A stretch of DNA of 64,000 bases, taken from positions 311,632 through 375,631 of the forward strand of contig CAJNDS010002114.1 in the NCBI GenBank assembly GCA_905221605.1. The letters are read 5' to 3'. Made by a program: the position numbers and the translations under genes. Source of the stretch: Symbiodinium natans (Eukaryota; Sar; Dinophyceae; Suessiales; Symbiodiniaceae). A model generated the notes under the pieces. The model saw only the letters and a program-made list of their open reading frames with translations. It did not search any database and was not told the origin of the DNA. Shown here in pieces: positions 26,501 to 30,969 of this stretch; the first letter of the stretch is position 1; the number at the start of each line of letters is the position of its first letter.

Positions 26501-29500
26501 GGGGTTTAGGGTTTAGGGTTTAGGGTTTAGGGCTTAGGGCTTAGGGTTTGGTAAGAGAAGAGGAGGGTCTCCAGGGTTCGGGGGTCTACGGGTTTAGGGC
26601 TGAGGGTCTAGGGCTGAGGGCTTGGGGCTTAGGGTCTTGGGATTAGGTTTTGGGGTTTAGGGTTTAGGGTTTAGGGTTTAGGGTTTGGGGACTAAGGTTC
26701 GGCCGATGTACACACCAATCCATCTGTCAACCCAAACTCAAACCGATAGCCTACAGCAAAAATGCTGGCATTCGGGGTACCCAAGTACAGGACCCTCATG
26801 ATAGCTGGCCTTCCTTTGGCTGAAAACCTTGAACCCAAAACACAAGCCCGACATAAACCCTAAACCCAGCCTGCACATTCAGCCCTAGACAACAAACTAA
26901 ACCCTAAACCTTAACCTCAAGCCCGAAACCACAAAACCCCAACCCCCCAAACGCCCAAACACTAAGAACAAACAAACACAAACCTACAAACCCAAAATCC
27001 TAAACCAATCCTAAACCCTAAAACCCCAAACCTCAAACCCAAAACCACAAACCTCAAGCCAAAAACCCCAAACCTCAAACCCAAAACCCAAAACCGAAAA
27101 CCCAAAAACCCTAATTAAAAGAAAACCTACAAACCTGACCCTAAACCCTATATATGCGCCCGCGTTCCGCGTAATCGACCCCCCCCCCCCCCCCCCCAAA
27201 TAGTATCCCCCCCAAACCCTGCCCGTTAACCCTAAAAACACCACGGACCACAGGGGGAGAGAGAAACCCTCAACCTAAACCCCAAACCTGAACCCTAAGC
27301 CCTAAAACCTAAACCCGCCAATGAACCACAGAGGGGGGAAGGGTAAACCCGAAACCTTAACCGCTTCAACCCTGAACCGCGAACCCAGCACGAACCACAG
27401 GGGGGAGAGGGGAAACCATAAACCTACCATTACCCCAAACCTTGAACCAATGGACAAAGGGGGGTCAGAGTGAAAACGCTGAACTCTACAGCCTAACCCT
27501 AAACCCTAAACCCATGAACCACAGACCATGAACCACAGGGGAATGGGGGGGGGAACCCCAAAACCCACCATGAACCACAGCGCGGGGTGGGTAGGGTTTA
27601 GGGTTTAGGGTTTAGGGTTTAGGGTTTAGGGTTTAGGGTTTAGGGTTTAGGGTTTAGGGTTTAGGGTTTAGGGTTTAGGGTTTAGGGTTTAGGGTTTAGG
27701 GTTTAGGGTTTAGGGTTTAGGGTTTAGGGTTTAGTTTTTAGGGTTTAGGGTTTAGGGTTTAGGGTTTAGGGTTTAGGGTTTAGGGTTTAGGGTTTAGGGT
27801 TTAGGGTTTAGGGTTTAGGGTTTAGGGTTTAGGGTTTAGGGTTTAGGGTTTAGGGTTTAGGGTTTAGGGTTTAGGGTTTAGGGTTTAGGGTTTAGGGTTT
27901 AGGGTTTAGGGTTTAAGGGAAGAAGGGAAGCTCGCTGGTGCTAAAAGCACCCGAGCCGCTCGCTTGCGTTAGCATGTAGTCCCACCCCAACCACCCAAAC
28001 TATTCTCATTTAGGGTTTAGGGTTCACCCCCCAAACCCCCCTCAAGGGGGGCTTTCTTGCTTTTTGCAGAGAAGAGCAGGGTGGGGCTTCCCGAGCTTTG
28101 TGGAGCCTGTCAGTCGTAGGCTTCTTGGAGCTTTCACGGAGTAAAATGGAGCGGTGCCCAAAACCGTCGTTTGCAATACTAAAAAACCAACATTTTCACC
28201 ACGGTCTGGGCAATTCCTGGATCGCGGGGCTTCATGCAGCCTTAGGGCAGCAAAGCGGTAGGGGGAAGCAGGGGCCTCGGCCGGCCCCTGCTTTCAACCA
28301 CGAAAACAGTTTGCAAAGGCAAGAGAAGGGTTACAGGCAGGTTTGGAGGTCCTCAAGGCGTGCCTAGAATCTGAACCAGAAGGGCACAGCAGCGCAGAAG
28401 ATCACAGAGTCAGAGAGGCGCTAGAAAGGTCGCAGGGAGGTCAAGAAGACCAGGGAAGGCTGGGGTCAAGGGGTCGTAGAAATAGTTTTCGGAGAACCCC
28501 CCCTTGCCTCAAATTCCGACCCCCCCAAGTTTGCCTCCAAAAACTCCCCAAATGAGGGGCAGGCACCCCAGGCTCCGCCCGGGTCCCAGTTAAAAATGCG
28601 ATTTTTTAGTACTGAAACCGACGGTTCTGGGCGGGCTCTCGTTCACCGGCTTCAGGATTTCAAGCTGTTCAATGTTTTTTCAAGGGTTTTTCAGAATTTT
28701 TCAGTGTTTTTAAGGTTTTTCAAGGTTTTTCAGAATTTTTCTGTGTTTTTAAGGTTTTTCAATGTTTATCAGGGTGGTTCAGGGTTGAAAGGCCGGTCCT
28801 GCGACCTTTTCACAGCCTAGTTTTGGTCAAGGGGGGGTCGTATTTTTCAATTTTAAAGGCAAAATAGTCTTCGGAGGGGTCAGGGTCCGGTGAGTTTTGG
28901 GCTTTTTTTTGACGAGGCAAATTGCGCAGCAGCCCCCCTAAACCCGCCAGAAGAGGGGGGGGCCATGGAATCGGCCAGCCCCAGGACCCAGACCCCCCCG
29001 GGGGGTACCCCCCGGACACCCCAAAAAAGCAATGGTGGGAGGTTTGGGGTCACCCTAGTGTCTGAGGCGTAGCCAGGCACTGCAGGCCCCGTCTACCGGG
29101 AGGCCATGCAAATGGACAGCGGCGCTCTCGGCAGTTTAGGGTTTAGGGTTTAGGGTTTAGGGTTTAGGGTTTAGGGTTTAGGGTTTAGGGTTTAGGGCTT
29201 AGGGCTTAGGGTTTAGGGTTTAGGGTTTAGGGTTTAGGGTTTAGGGTTTAGGGTTTAGGGTTTAGGGTTTACCATGGGGGGGGGGGGGGGGTGCGGCTAT
29301 GCTCACATAAACCCCAAACCCTAAACCCTAAACCCTAAACTGGAAACCCCAAACCCTCTCCGCCCGGTGGCTCCGGCATCTTCGGCATCGTGGGCTTCTT
29401 GGGCTTCGGGACTTTCAGGGCCCGGGCCAAGTTGGTCGCGTGGTCCTTCTGCTTTCTATGGGCTCTGGATTTAGGGTTTCGGGTTTAGGGTTTAGGGTTT

Positions 29501-29927
29501 AGGGTTTAGGGTTTAAGGTTTTGGGTTTAGGGTTTAGGCTTTAGGCTTTAGGGTTTAGGGTTTAGAGGCCCGTTCAAAACCGAGCACAGACCAAAGCCTC
29601 TGGCCTGAGGCTGAATGTCTGATGTTTCAAGCTTGTTGAGGTCAATCTGCGGGCAATCTTCCTAAACCCGAAACCCTACACCATAAGAGTCTCCGAAAAC
29701 ATTCTAAACATAGGTTCCTTATCTTCGGAAACCCCTGCCCCTCTAAGGAGGCCTTTCTTTTTTGTTCCGTTTCGGAGGAGGGGGGCTTAAAACCCTGAAC
29801 CCCAAACAGCAAACCCTAAACTCTAAACCCTAAACCCTAAACCCTCCGTGACCTCCTCCACCGGGGCACCTCCGATCTCCATGTCGAAGTTGCTCATCGG
29901 CACTACCTCGAAGTCGCTGCCCGACAT
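3435..29927 (-). CDS. Gene 1: about 40-exon protein gene, function unknown (span)
   Basis: Complete gene model on the minus strand, from ATG at 29925-29927 to TGA at 3435-3437. The open segments are 33-140 nt, GC-rich with mostly G or C in third codon positions, and lie between telomere-repeat introns. Neighbouring exons join in phase for most junctions (for example 19962, 19152; 17326, 16669, 16367, 15310; 13338, 12990, 12595, 11624, 11239, 9941; 9576, 8821; 6432, 6000, 4279, 3870). Junctions that do not close are near 24.25, 23.3, 18.4, 9.5 and 14.2 kb. The product would be roughly 900-1000 residues, mostly charged and probably soluble, with no signal peptide or clear membrane segment seen. 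I recognise no family. An in-frame TGA at 24256-24258 could split it into two genes. Function is not assigned. Confidence 0.55.
3580..3667 (-). CDS. Gene 1 exon 39
   Basis: Reads RVRVEGPADIMVEKLQEIRF PACFSGHVT, donor ACG|GTATGT, phase 0 into the last exon. The acceptor is one of several nearby AGs. Confidence 0.6.
3741..3870 (-). CDS. Gene 1 exon 38
   Basis: 43 codons including HGACRSLLDDVQATIRALNF then CDTRAAWAAPGLCLENFPYT, ending at a consensus-like donor GCG|GTGAGT. Confidence 0.7.
4186..4279 (-). CDS. Gene 1 exon 37
   Basis: Phase-consistent frame reads HVWTEATGAVQPSLERLRAT ECCEAAPGSE, with acceptor AACAG| and donor TT|GTACAT. A second frame (PMCGPKPQALFSHLSNGFAR) is also open but breaks phase. 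Confidence 0.6.
4988..5073. repeat. Dispersed repeat family F, copy 1
   Basis: Foldback-like, with TAGTACCCCCCTAG, GGACTGTTAGTAAAA and GGGGAACATCCC. Compare 44987-45150 and 49958-50054. Confidence 0.5.
5546..5806 (+). repeat. TTTAGGG array
   Basis: About 36 near-perfect units with one 6-base unit near 5701. Intronic. Confidence 0.95.
5946..6000 (-). CDS. Gene 1 exon 36
   Basis: Reads SADPQEGTVFGEMVPWRH, acceptor TATAAG|, donor G|GTTTTGG, in phase with exon 35. The plus strand also has an ATG and a donor-like site here, but nothing continues it. Confidence 0.6.
6009..6093. repeat. Dispersed repeat family G, copy 1
   Basis: Contains ACTACTCCCTAAGCTTCCCTA and CCTAGTACCTACCCCCCAG. Confidence 0.5.
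6360..6432 (-). CDS. Gene 1 exon 35
   Basis: Reads LGEVEILVGHERVRVAKLQD PWDQ, acceptor GCAGAG|, donor CAG|GTTTTAGGG. The frame stays open 29 bases upstream to an earlier CCCTAAG| acceptor, but the inner acceptor fits the phase. Confidence 0.65.
6553..6765 (+). repeat. GGGCTTA variant telomere array
   Basis: About 29 units in which TTTAGGG has become CTTAGGG, joined directly to a canonical array (6471-6553). Homogenised variant. Confidence 0.9.
7623..7684 (-). CDS. Gene 1 exon 34
   Basis: Reads GEHAEKMYYLMFRPQLRDSW, acceptor GGCCAG|, donor GA|GTACTAG. Reading past the donor gives TAG. Phase 2 matches exon 35. Confidence 0.7.
8477..8585. mobile_element. Family A foldback MITE, copy 1
   Basis: 109 bp with perfect 25-bp terminal inverted repeats starting CCCAGAGACTCCAAAACC. 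No transposase; non-autonomous. Intronic. Confidence 0.85.
8724..8821 (-). CDS. Gene 1 exon 33
   Basis: Reads FVARTPALPRLIKHLVVELF then TTNAAWEAMPLQ. Acceptor TCTAG|, donor CAG|GTTCGT, phase 0 at the end. Confidence 0.7.
9490..9576 (-). CDS. Gene 1 exon 32
   Basis: Reads SGCKEKLRKSPFFAECDDAF LTTTHAQP. Acceptor TTTGAG|, donor G|GTTGAGGG (a variant telomere unit), phase 1, matching exon 33. Phase with exon 31 does not close. Confidence 0.65.
9836..9941 (-). CDS. Gene 1 exon 31
   Basis: Reads LFVFAAMARPPMSRFLASTS then VTAGTLSHVACLQP, moderately hydrophobic and Ser/Thr-rich, high third-position GC. Acceptor CCAAG|, donor TG|GTTTAGGG. Confidence 0.6.
10109..10226. repeat. Dispersed repeat family D, copy 1
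   Basis: About 117 bp from TTGGCTGCACTTAGGA to GCACCACAAAGAAT, closely matching 53870-53984. Its reverse strand is open and reads FFVVLYCNFRSFAFLG in this copy and a very similar peptide in the other, so it might derive from a coding sequence. Confidence 0.8.
10231..10345. repeat. Dispersed repeat family E, copy 1
   Basis: Shares AGGGGCCTTAATA, a GGGTTTTTGGGG-like block, GGGCCATAAGGGAAT and TTCCG(G/A)CCCCT with 16955-17092. Confidence 0.6.
11040..11125. repeat. Dispersed repeat family H, copy 1
   Basis: ACTACCCCCCCTACGTCCCC then TTAGGGGTAATGACGCCTAA, like 16103-16229 and 36290-36405. Confidence 0.5.
11176..11239 (-). CDS. Gene 1 exon 30
   Basis: Reads GPSCGLEPGELLLGAFRRSK E, acceptor GTAAGAG|, donor G|GTTTAGGG, phase 0 to 1, matching exon 31. 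Confidence 0.5.
11550..11624 (-). CDS. Gene 1 exon 29, helical
   Basis: Reads DQTVLKQALQRLSEAHREAM AGCLV with coiled-coil-like spacing of Leu. TAG follows directly, so the donor is CTG|GTCGTG or GTC|GTGTAG, both phase 0. Confidence 0.65.
12512..12595 (-). CDS. Gene 1 exon 28, Cys-rich
   Basis: 28 codons, ESPPKKLRFAARCAACDCCN FAFKPRAS, with four Cys in a CxxCxCC cluster that could bind metal. Acceptor GATAG|, donor TCG|GTGAGC, phase 0 to 0. The opposite strand is also open here, but that frame has no matching splice context. Confidence 0.6.
12930..12990 (-). CDS. Gene 1 exon 27
   Basis: Reads QRDGCNSPMVAQTLKQAQAA, acceptor CTGCAG|, donor GCG|GTGACC, phase 2 to 0. Confidence 0.65.
13130..13203. 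repeat. Dispersed repeat family I, copy 1
   Basis: GGTTTACGAAAATAAGGGAC and AGTAGGATCCCCTTATA; compare 49058-49143. Confidence 0.55.
13271..13338 (-). CDS. Gene 1 exon 26
   Basis: Acceptor CCCTAAG| is a one-base variant of the telomere unit. Reads SFKPRFGELVSMAVDGEAFS TF and ends AG|GTACGG, phase 2, matching exon 27. Confidence 0.7.
13729..13814 (-). CDS. Gene 1 exon 25
   Basis: Reads SYSAAMASMESSHRQLRSTW REASNLPP, helical and charged. Acceptor CCCAG|. Two adjacent donors (G|GTGTGC, GT|GTGCTG); the second keeps phase with exon 26. Confidence 0.6.
14163..14216 (-). CDS. Gene 1 exon 24
   Basis: Reads HLPVEACSSSFSDLMMLL, acceptor ACCAAG|, donor CTT|GTTCAA, phase 0 to 0. The downstream phase does not close cleanly. 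Confidence 0.55.
14241..14490 (+). repeat. TTTAGGG array
   Basis: About 35 units, one deletion near 14370, passing into GCTTAGG and GTTCAGG variants to 14550. Confidence 0.95.
14585..14644 (-). CDS. Gene 1 exon 23
   Basis: Reads AAEDETRSFQNAFTDFENYQ, acidic/aromatic, acceptor GTCGAG|, donor CAA|GTGTCT, phase 0. Confidence 0.6.
15197..15310 (-). CDS. Gene 1 exon 22
   Basis: Reads NERRMELQGIERHSILVSMD then QVWWQLRNKLDQYVEAS. Read-through gives TAA directly after, so a donor near TAC|GTCGAG, GAG|GCTTCG or GG|GTAATT is used. The first two keep phase with the next exon. Confidence 0.7.
16103..16229. repeat. Dispersed repeat family H, palindromic copy
   Basis: Starts CCCACTACCCCC and ends GGGACCCTAGGGAGGGTAGT, with TTAGGCTTAATTACCCC at the centre. 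Contains a 20-base C run. Confidence 0.6.
16296..16367 (-). CDS. Gene 1 exon 21
   Basis: Acceptor TGCAAG|, reading QERHESKDLSSAGQISRLGP KDL, donor GG|GTTCCC, phase 2. Phase matches both neighbours. Confidence 0.55.
16608..16669 (-). CDS. Gene 1 exon 20
   Basis: Reads SDGAFRVRAALLKECLRMNA and then AT|GTAGGT. Reading past the donor would give a TAG, so splicing here is required if the gene continues. Phase 2 matches exon 21. Confidence 0.6.
16955..17092. repeat. Dispersed repeat family E, copy 2
   Basis: Second copy of the family at 10231. Confidence 0.6.
17269..17326 (-). CDS. Gene 1 exon 19
   Basis: Reads HLQKRAQVQLDLLGVYQQL, probably amphipathic helix. Acceptor TTGAG|, donor CTT|GTCCCC, phase 2 to 0. 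Confidence 0.6.
17405..17512 (+). repeat. TTGAGGG variant array
   Basis: About 13 consecutive TTGAGGG units after two canonical ones. Confidence 0.9.
18009..18079 (-). CDS. Gene 1 exon 18, basic
   Basis: Reads VHKKGHRQRRQAQMGLGNQH KGE. Acceptor ATTCAG|, donor AG|GTTTAGGG, phase 2, matching exon 19. An alternative acceptor nine bases upstream adds LIQ. Confidence 0.6.
18397..18488 (-). CDS. Gene 1 exon 17
   Basis: Best-biased frame reads HRLDDLHVSLQGAAAGTKRS then DVVFRQIAGLP. Phase does not match exon 16, so a small exon may be missing between them, or another open frame is used. Confidence 0.5.
19077..19152 (-). CDS. Gene 1 exon 16, Gln-rich
   Basis: Reads PGQQANNSEALAFVQRPPGQ LGTNQ, acceptor GGCCAG|, donor CAG G|GTTTGG. 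In phase with exon 15. Confidence 0.6.
19900..19962 (-). CDS. Gene 1 exon 15
   Basis: Reads EVRAMAQAAGALYASPRTKA V, 21 codons, phase 0 to 0. Acceptor ATTCAG|, donor GTG|GTACAG. Confidence 0.6.
21418..21519 (-). CDS. Gene 1 exon 14
   Basis: 34 codons, VDTATIQTDWLAEKIDHSQE then VSTNLLKARRRRLM, ending at the near-consensus donor ATG|GTGAGT. Very strong coding bias; likely helical with a basic end. Confidence 0.75.
22196..22256 (-). CDS. Gene 1 exon 13
   Basis: Donor CAG|GTGGGC. Two frames fit the splice phases: NLETATRKTHSNMKQLAQWQ, and DCYAKDTFQHEAAGSVA. I favour the first by peptide composition. Confidence 0.55.
22542..22714 (-). repeat. CCCTAAA array with 8-mer block
   Basis: Sense-strand TTTAGGG array right after the exon 12 donor. 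The centre has eight-base CCCTAAAA units. Confidence 0.9.
22715..22840 (-). CDS. Gene 1 exon 12, Cys/His-containing
   Basis: 41 codons: YDACHSGMVGFPRLFCDLHC then TRDAVIRGDRAIIRTLGPED. Three Cys and two His sit in the first half. Phase 1 to 1, donor G|GTTTAGGG. A decayed copy of its 5' edge occurs twice upstream in the intron (22964-22987, 23048-23067). Confidence 0.75.
23234..23320 (-). CDS. Gene 1 exon 11
   Basis: Reads ASVGTEDQIDAVRAFKAAKW then EMGVEQEG. The acceptor (CCAAG| or ACAAG|) lies in the end of a family-B foldback repeat. A GC donor (GAAG|GCTCGAG) gives phase 1, matching the next exon. Confidence 0.6.
23315..23341. mobile_element. Family B terminus fragment
   Basis: TACTTGGAGGTTCATGGTAC and then directly a TTTAGGG array. 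Overlaps the acceptor of gene 1 exon 11. Confidence 0.6.
23653..23788 (-). repeat. CCCTAAA array
   Basis: About 19 perfect units ending exactly at the donor of gene 1 exon 10. Confidence 0.95.
23787..23873 (-). CDS. Gene 1 exon 10
   Basis: Reads VAPMGMGIEIDVGDACEALH then EFVWEPWAW, 29 codons, strongly biased to G/C third positions. Donor TGG|GTTTAGGG. Could be near a start if the gene is split at 24256, since it holds two ATGs. Confidence 0.7.
23908..24110 (+). repeat. TTTAGGG array passing into 9-mer GTTTAGGGT
   Basis: Canonical units to about 23996, then about 11 nine-base TGTTTAGGG-type units. A length variant of the telomere repeat. Confidence 0.9.
24118..24150 (-). CDS. Gene 1 possible mini-exon
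   Basis: 33 nt, ALCLVLLLRTQ, with CTACAG| acceptor and CAG|GTCTAA donor, phase 0 to 0, matching the next exon. Too short to be sure. Confidence 0.35.
24256..24335 (-). CDS. Gene 1 exon 9 with in-frame TGA
   Basis: Reads TRDFVEHFQKMEMNLYCQMM then PLLG, followed by TGA at 24256-24258. Acceptor CTGAG| is in phase with exon 8. Either this is a terminal exon and a second gene starts downstream, or splicing uses an unusual donor just before the TGA (a GA at G|GATGAT or a GC at AT|GCCGCT). Confidence 0.6.
24455..24566 (-). CDS. Gene 1 exon 8
   Basis: 37 codons from acceptor GTCCAG|: PRNMLYDEWAKCLTGDIERE then YYVAKANM. In phase with both neighbours. Donor G|GTTCTAGGG. Confidence 0.7.
24999..25138 (-). 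CDS. Gene 1 exon 7
   Basis: 46 codons: PTLDPIEVMKQQGGIFGELG, then a Gly-rich acidic stretch and SEPLGEVALGRG. Acceptor CTCAAG|, donor CAA|GTCTAAG, phase 0. Confidence 0.65.
25332..25386 (-). CDS. Gene 1 exon 6
   Basis: Reads DEATKDKDMAEYHPCE. It ends either at GAG|GTGCGG (phase 0) or seven bases later at G|GTTGGGG (phase 1); the second choice matches the next exon. Confidence 0.6.
25946..26018 (-). CDS. Gene 1 exon 5 (two frames open)
   Basis: Acceptor CTGAG|, donor GAG|GTTTGG. Frame 1 reads EESYKDPEGFPIQEARRQKD with better codon bias. Frame 2 (KATRTRRAFPSKKLGGRKTP) fits the phases of both neighbours. The correct frame needs a transcript. Confidence 0.5.
26331..26441 (-). CDS. Gene 1 exon 4
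   Basis: Acceptor CCCTGAG| is itself a mutated telomere unit. Reads LEEFKAEMPTYTSECLDYKD, then LWSQISESRLFLG, 36 codons, ending in phase 2 at GG|GTTTAGGG. Confidence 0.65.
27597..27913 (+). repeat. Longest TTTAGGG array
   Basis: About 45 units with a single variant at about 27733. Inside a gene 1 intron. Confidence 0.95.
27900..29090. other. Intron-like unique region with foldback element
   Basis: Between gene 1 exons. It holds an inverted repeat (arms near 28147-28200 and 28588-28637) and a T-rich minisatellite based on TTTTTCA with GTTTTTAAGG at about 28674-28765. No exon supported. Confidence 0.45.
28147..28637. mobile_element. Foldback element, about 490 bp
   Basis: The left arm GCCCAAAACCGTCGTTTGCA ATACTAAAAAA is matched in reverse by the right arm near 28597-28633 (TTTTTTAGTACTGAAACCGA CGGTTCTGGGC). 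No coding capacity seen. Confidence 0.55.
29097..29124 (-). CDS. Gene 1 possible short exon 3
   Basis: 28-nt open segment between CGAGAG| and CG|GTAGAC, phase-compatible with both neighbours. Two other frames are also open here, so the assignment is weak. Confidence 0.3.
29355..29462 (-). CDS. Gene 1 exon 2, basic Pro/Lys-rich
   Basis: Acceptor CCAGAG| with two leading bases matches the phase-1 end of exon 1. It reads HRKQKDHATNLARALK and then a Lys/Pro/Met repeat-like stretch (KVPKPKKPTMPKMPEPPGGE). It ends GAG G|GTTTGGGG, phase 1. Confidence 0.65.
29843..29927 (-). CDS. Gene 1 exon 1 (start codon)
   Basis: Starts ATG TCG GGC AGC GAC, reading MSGSDFEVVPMSNFDMEIGG and on for 28 codons. It ends in phase 1 with donor G|GTTTAGGG, so the first telomere unit of the intron supplies the GT. 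The upstream sense sequence ends ...CCGAG GAAG before the ATG; this AG could be a spliced-leader acceptor, but that is conjecture. The acidic start of the peptide and high third-position GC support coding. Confidence 0.65.
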
Positions 29928-30019
29928 CTTCCTCGGTTCGGCAGTTCTTTGTAGGGTTTAGGGTTTAGGGTTTCGGGTTTAGGGTTTAGGGTTTAGGGGT
30001 TAGGGCTTAGGGTTTGTGG

Positions 30020-30900
30020 GGAATTTGGTACCACATGAACATCCCTTAAAGGGCCTTGAAAGAGTGCGTGTGTATGTGTGGGTGTGTGTGTGTGTCTGTG
30101 GATATATAGGTAGACAAATCTATACATTCATTTATGCAGATCTTTCGATGTAGAAGTACAAAGATGTAGAGGTGTGTAGATATACATACATAGATATATA
30201 GGATGAAGGGGAGATCAAGCACCTATCTCATGCTCCTCAGGTTATAAGCCTCCAAGAAAGGTCATGGCTTATAACCCAAGCTGCAGATACCCTCCTTATC
30301 CCTGTAATTGAGAGCTATGCATGGGCCTCCAAGTAAGGTCCGTCCGCATCTCGTTTCCTACGAGGTTAACAGGGGTTTCGAGTAGAAGCTTCTGTTGGTG
30401 GGATGGACTTCTGTGACGTAACTGCGAGTATGTGAGTGTGTGCGTGCGTGCGTGCGTGCGTGGGTGTGTGTGTGTGTGTGTGTGTCTCATACTGCACGCT
30501 GGACTACTGAAGAGCGTCAAAGCGAAGGGCCCGAGGTTTCTCTGGTGCTTTTTTTTGCGAAATGGGTTGACTCGAGTGTGCGAAATTGGTTGACTCGAGT
30601 GTGCTAAACCCTGAACCCTCTTGAACGGGGCATGGCGGAGGGGGGGAGGGGACCTGGGCTAAGTCTTCACTTCGGTTTATACGGGGTGGGGGTTCTGCGG
30701 GGGCGGCGGGCGGGGGAGGGAGGGCAGGACATGGACTTGGACTTGGTTGTTCAGCTTTGCTTGGGGGGTGAGCCCAACAGCTGGGCTCAAGATGTGACGT
30801 ACAGCACGCCATTGCCCCCCTCTCGCTTCGTCTAGGGCTTGTCCTTTGGGGTTCAGCCTTTGAGGTTGGTAGGGTTTATGGTTTGGGGTTTAGGGTTTAG
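30020..30900. other. Probable intergenic gap between gene 2 and gene 1
   Basis: Lies between the last gene 2 exon and the gene 1 ATG. Contains TG-rich microsatellites (30066-30100, 30430-30486) and GATATA-like tracts (30100-30200). Any promoter or spliced-leader acceptor for gene 1 would be here, but none can be identified. Confidence 0.45.
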
Positions 30901-30969
30901 GGATTAGGGTTTAGGGTTTGGGGTTTAGAGTACGTATAGGGTTTAAGTTTAGGGTCTAGGGTCTAGGGT

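Noticed and set aside
28098-28555. Plus-strand open frames (about 70-90 codons)
   Set aside because: They overlap the foldback element, lack splice context and have no recognisable domain.
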